A DNA stretch of 64,000 nucleotides from Lingula anatina (taxonomy: Eukaryota > Brachiopoda > Lingulata > Lingulida > Lingulidae), in assembly GCF_001039355.2 (NCBI RefSeq), contig NW_019773736.1:683073-747072 (forward strand), read 5' to 3'. Positions 62,280-64,000 of this stretch are shown here, one piece after another. Each line of letters begins with the position of its first letter. The first letter of the stretch is position 1. Position numbers and translations under genes: made by a program. Below the pieces are notes generated by a model. The model saw only the letters and a list, made by a program, of their open reading frames with translations, had not been told where the DNA came from and searched no databases.

Positions 62280-64000
62280 TCTCTGAAATAAGCTCTGCTC
62301 AAATGACTGGCCGACTGCGCGTTACCCCAGCGAAATTGCCTGGTCACGTCGGATCTGCTGCAACGAATGGACATAAAGTGATAAATGTAAAATTGTTGGC
62401 ATAATGACGTACATATACATATTTGCTGTAATTTCAACTAAAACTGGCAAATTATCAGATCATTTACCAGTGGCATGCCGTTGTCATGGCGCAGTTGCCG
62501 TAACAAATGCGCGGAAAATAGCAAATGTAAAAGCATTGGAACAATGGCCAACGTATGTCTGCCTTCTTTTGTATTTTCAAACGAAACGGGCCTTTTTTTT
62601 AACATAATAATATGTAACTACCGACGAGCTAGCAGTGATACAAAATTAAGCGGCATTGATACTTGGTGATAATGGCCTTTTAAGGTCGTATCATTTAAAA
62701 GCTGCAGTTGCATTGATTGCGAAATTGACCCAAAATCTAGGCTATTGTCAGAGCAATTGTTGTAATATTGTAATCTGAAGTAAACGACGATGATATGGAA
62801 GTAATGTAGCACAGTTTCCACTTTTTTATTTGTAGGTCTGCCTAGCCAAACTCGATCGTGACACAATGTATAGTCTGCTGAAAGCCATGCATATTTTATG
62901 CCACTATATTGAAAAGTGTGCTGTATAAAAGACACGATCATTTTGATCAGCAGCATTTAAACATCATATATTGAAGGAAATTCTCTTCTAGATTATAAAC
63001 TACATTCAAACTAAGATAGAGTTAAATGCAAAATCAAATTTCCACCTTGAAAACTTGATATCAAACGTCTAATGTTACAAAATAATGCAGTAAATAAAAA
63101 AATTACAAAAGGAATTTCGTTTTCATCTCTTTCTAAAATGTCATCTTGTCAAAATATATTCAACATGAAAAGACACTTAATATCCCCAGTGATTGTCCAC
63201 CACAGACGTCGACATATTGACTATAAGATTTCACATTTACTGTAGACTCAATGAATACATATTTCAAAATGTTCCTTTTTCATATAAAACAACTACACCA
63301 AAAAGACGGAGTTTGAGATAAATCTACACACACGCCCAAGTAGGATGTTTACACAATGGTTAGAAAAAAAACGAAGAAACACCCACCAGCTTAACCGCGG
63401 ACTCCACTTTATACCGCCTTTGCGCTTTACAGCTTTCCACCTTATCTTAGGCTGCATATACCTGTCATCTGCTTGTGTCTTTCTGTTTACGTCGACAGCC
63501 AAGTAGAAAGGTGCATCAGTAGATACTGCCACCCATATGGTTGCACCTCTGGTTTATCAGGACTCAAATATTCCTGGGTTAACTCGATCTTAATAAAGAC
63601 TGCTGCATTATTGTCTTGGCAACGGCATATCAAATTTTCCGTGCGGAATGAGATTTCTGCTAACACATATTACTATCGATCGATCCGTCAAGATGGCTGC
63701 TCTGCACGATTCCTAGGAACACAATGGCCGGTTGCTGCGAAGCTTCAGCCTTTTTCCGGGACACTTCGAGTGCTACATTGAAATGCTGATGCGTCGTCAT
63801 TTTTTCCATTTCTACGAGACGATGTGTTCTTTCCTAGACTACAGTAGTGAACGTGTATAATGTGACGGACATAGTCATTTAAATGAAGGCCTTTACTGTT
63901 GGATGATCGAGACACCAAACTAATGAGTAGTAAAATGCACATAAGGCAAAGGTGTATTTAATGAACTTTGCATTAAAAATTTATTTGATAAATTGGCTAT
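62280..64000. other. Upstream of SYT17; no gene supported
   Basis: Presumably holds the SYT17 promoter. A comparatively GC-rich patch at 63600-63800 has CAAGATGGCTGC (63690-63701) and ACAATGGCCGG (63721-63731), resembling start-region motifs of the housekeeping genes here. Open frames from both are short. Confidence 0.5.

Noticed and set aside
63293-63532. 79-codon basic open frame on the minus strand
   Set aside because: No recognisable domain or splice-supported continuation.

Overview
This is an AT-rich genomic window from an animal, almost certainly a marine invertebrate. All multi-exon genes have canonical GT-AG introns, and three of them (Galpha12/13, UBE2O, synaptotagmin-17) are animal-type genes. 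I lean towards a lophotrochozoan, probably a mollusc. The reasons are two secreted, intronless plant/fungal-type haem peroxidases, a minisatellite-plus-hairpin element resembling the bivalve 'pearl' (Helitron-like) family, and dense dispersed repeats. That placement is inference. The assembly is imperfect: a single N at 9758 and a 74-N gap at 51525-51598 each sit beside duplicated sequence.

Layout. (1) 1-5.6 kb, plus strand: the 3' part of an ion-channel gene with the last voltage-gated-channel-like pore domain, a basic linker, an SH3 domain and an acidic tail; its 5' end lies outside the window. (2) 5.9-19.9 kb, minus strand: a 20-exon gene for a mitochondrially targeted M3-family (thimet oligopeptidase/MIPEP/OpdA) homologue. 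Its HExxH zinc site and other catalytic residues are all replaced, so it looks like a full-length pseudopeptidase. Its introns are packed with MITEs, minisatellites and an interspersed repeat, and two central exons are present twice. (3) 19.9-20.1 kb: a short head-to-head promoter shared with (4) the plus-strand Galpha12/13 gene, 20.1-28.5 kb coding with a 3' UTR to about 31.8 kb. (5) 31.9-44.1 kb, minus strand: a complete 20-exon UBE2O (E2/E3 hybrid ubiquitin ligase) gene. (6) 44.2-46.7 kb: gene-free, with a TIR element and many AGGCCT motifs. (7) 46.7-53.1 kb, minus strand: two tandem peroxidase genes with duplicated upstream DNA; the second carries an unusual Tyr/Phe/Arg-rich insertion and an assembly gap. 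(8) 55.2-62.3 kb, minus strand: synaptotagmin-17 (B/K protein), four coding exons. The remainder holds simple repeats and no gene I can support, except a weak promoter-like patch near 63.7 kb.

Exon boundaries were set by hand from splice motifs and codon phase. For the M3 homologue, Galpha12/13, UBE2O and synaptotagmin-17 the phases close without a frame break from ATG to stop (751, 362, 1562 and 482 residues, the first counted without its exon duplication). The genes are not a functional operon. Galpha12/13 (Rho signalling), UBE2O (protein quality control) and the mitochondrial protein look like broadly expressed genes that happen to be neighbours. The peroxidases and synaptotagmin-17 are likely to be more tissue-restricted, which is inference. 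The most interesting items are the M3 pseudopeptidase, the channel with an SH3 tail, and the aromatic-rich insertion in the second peroxidase.
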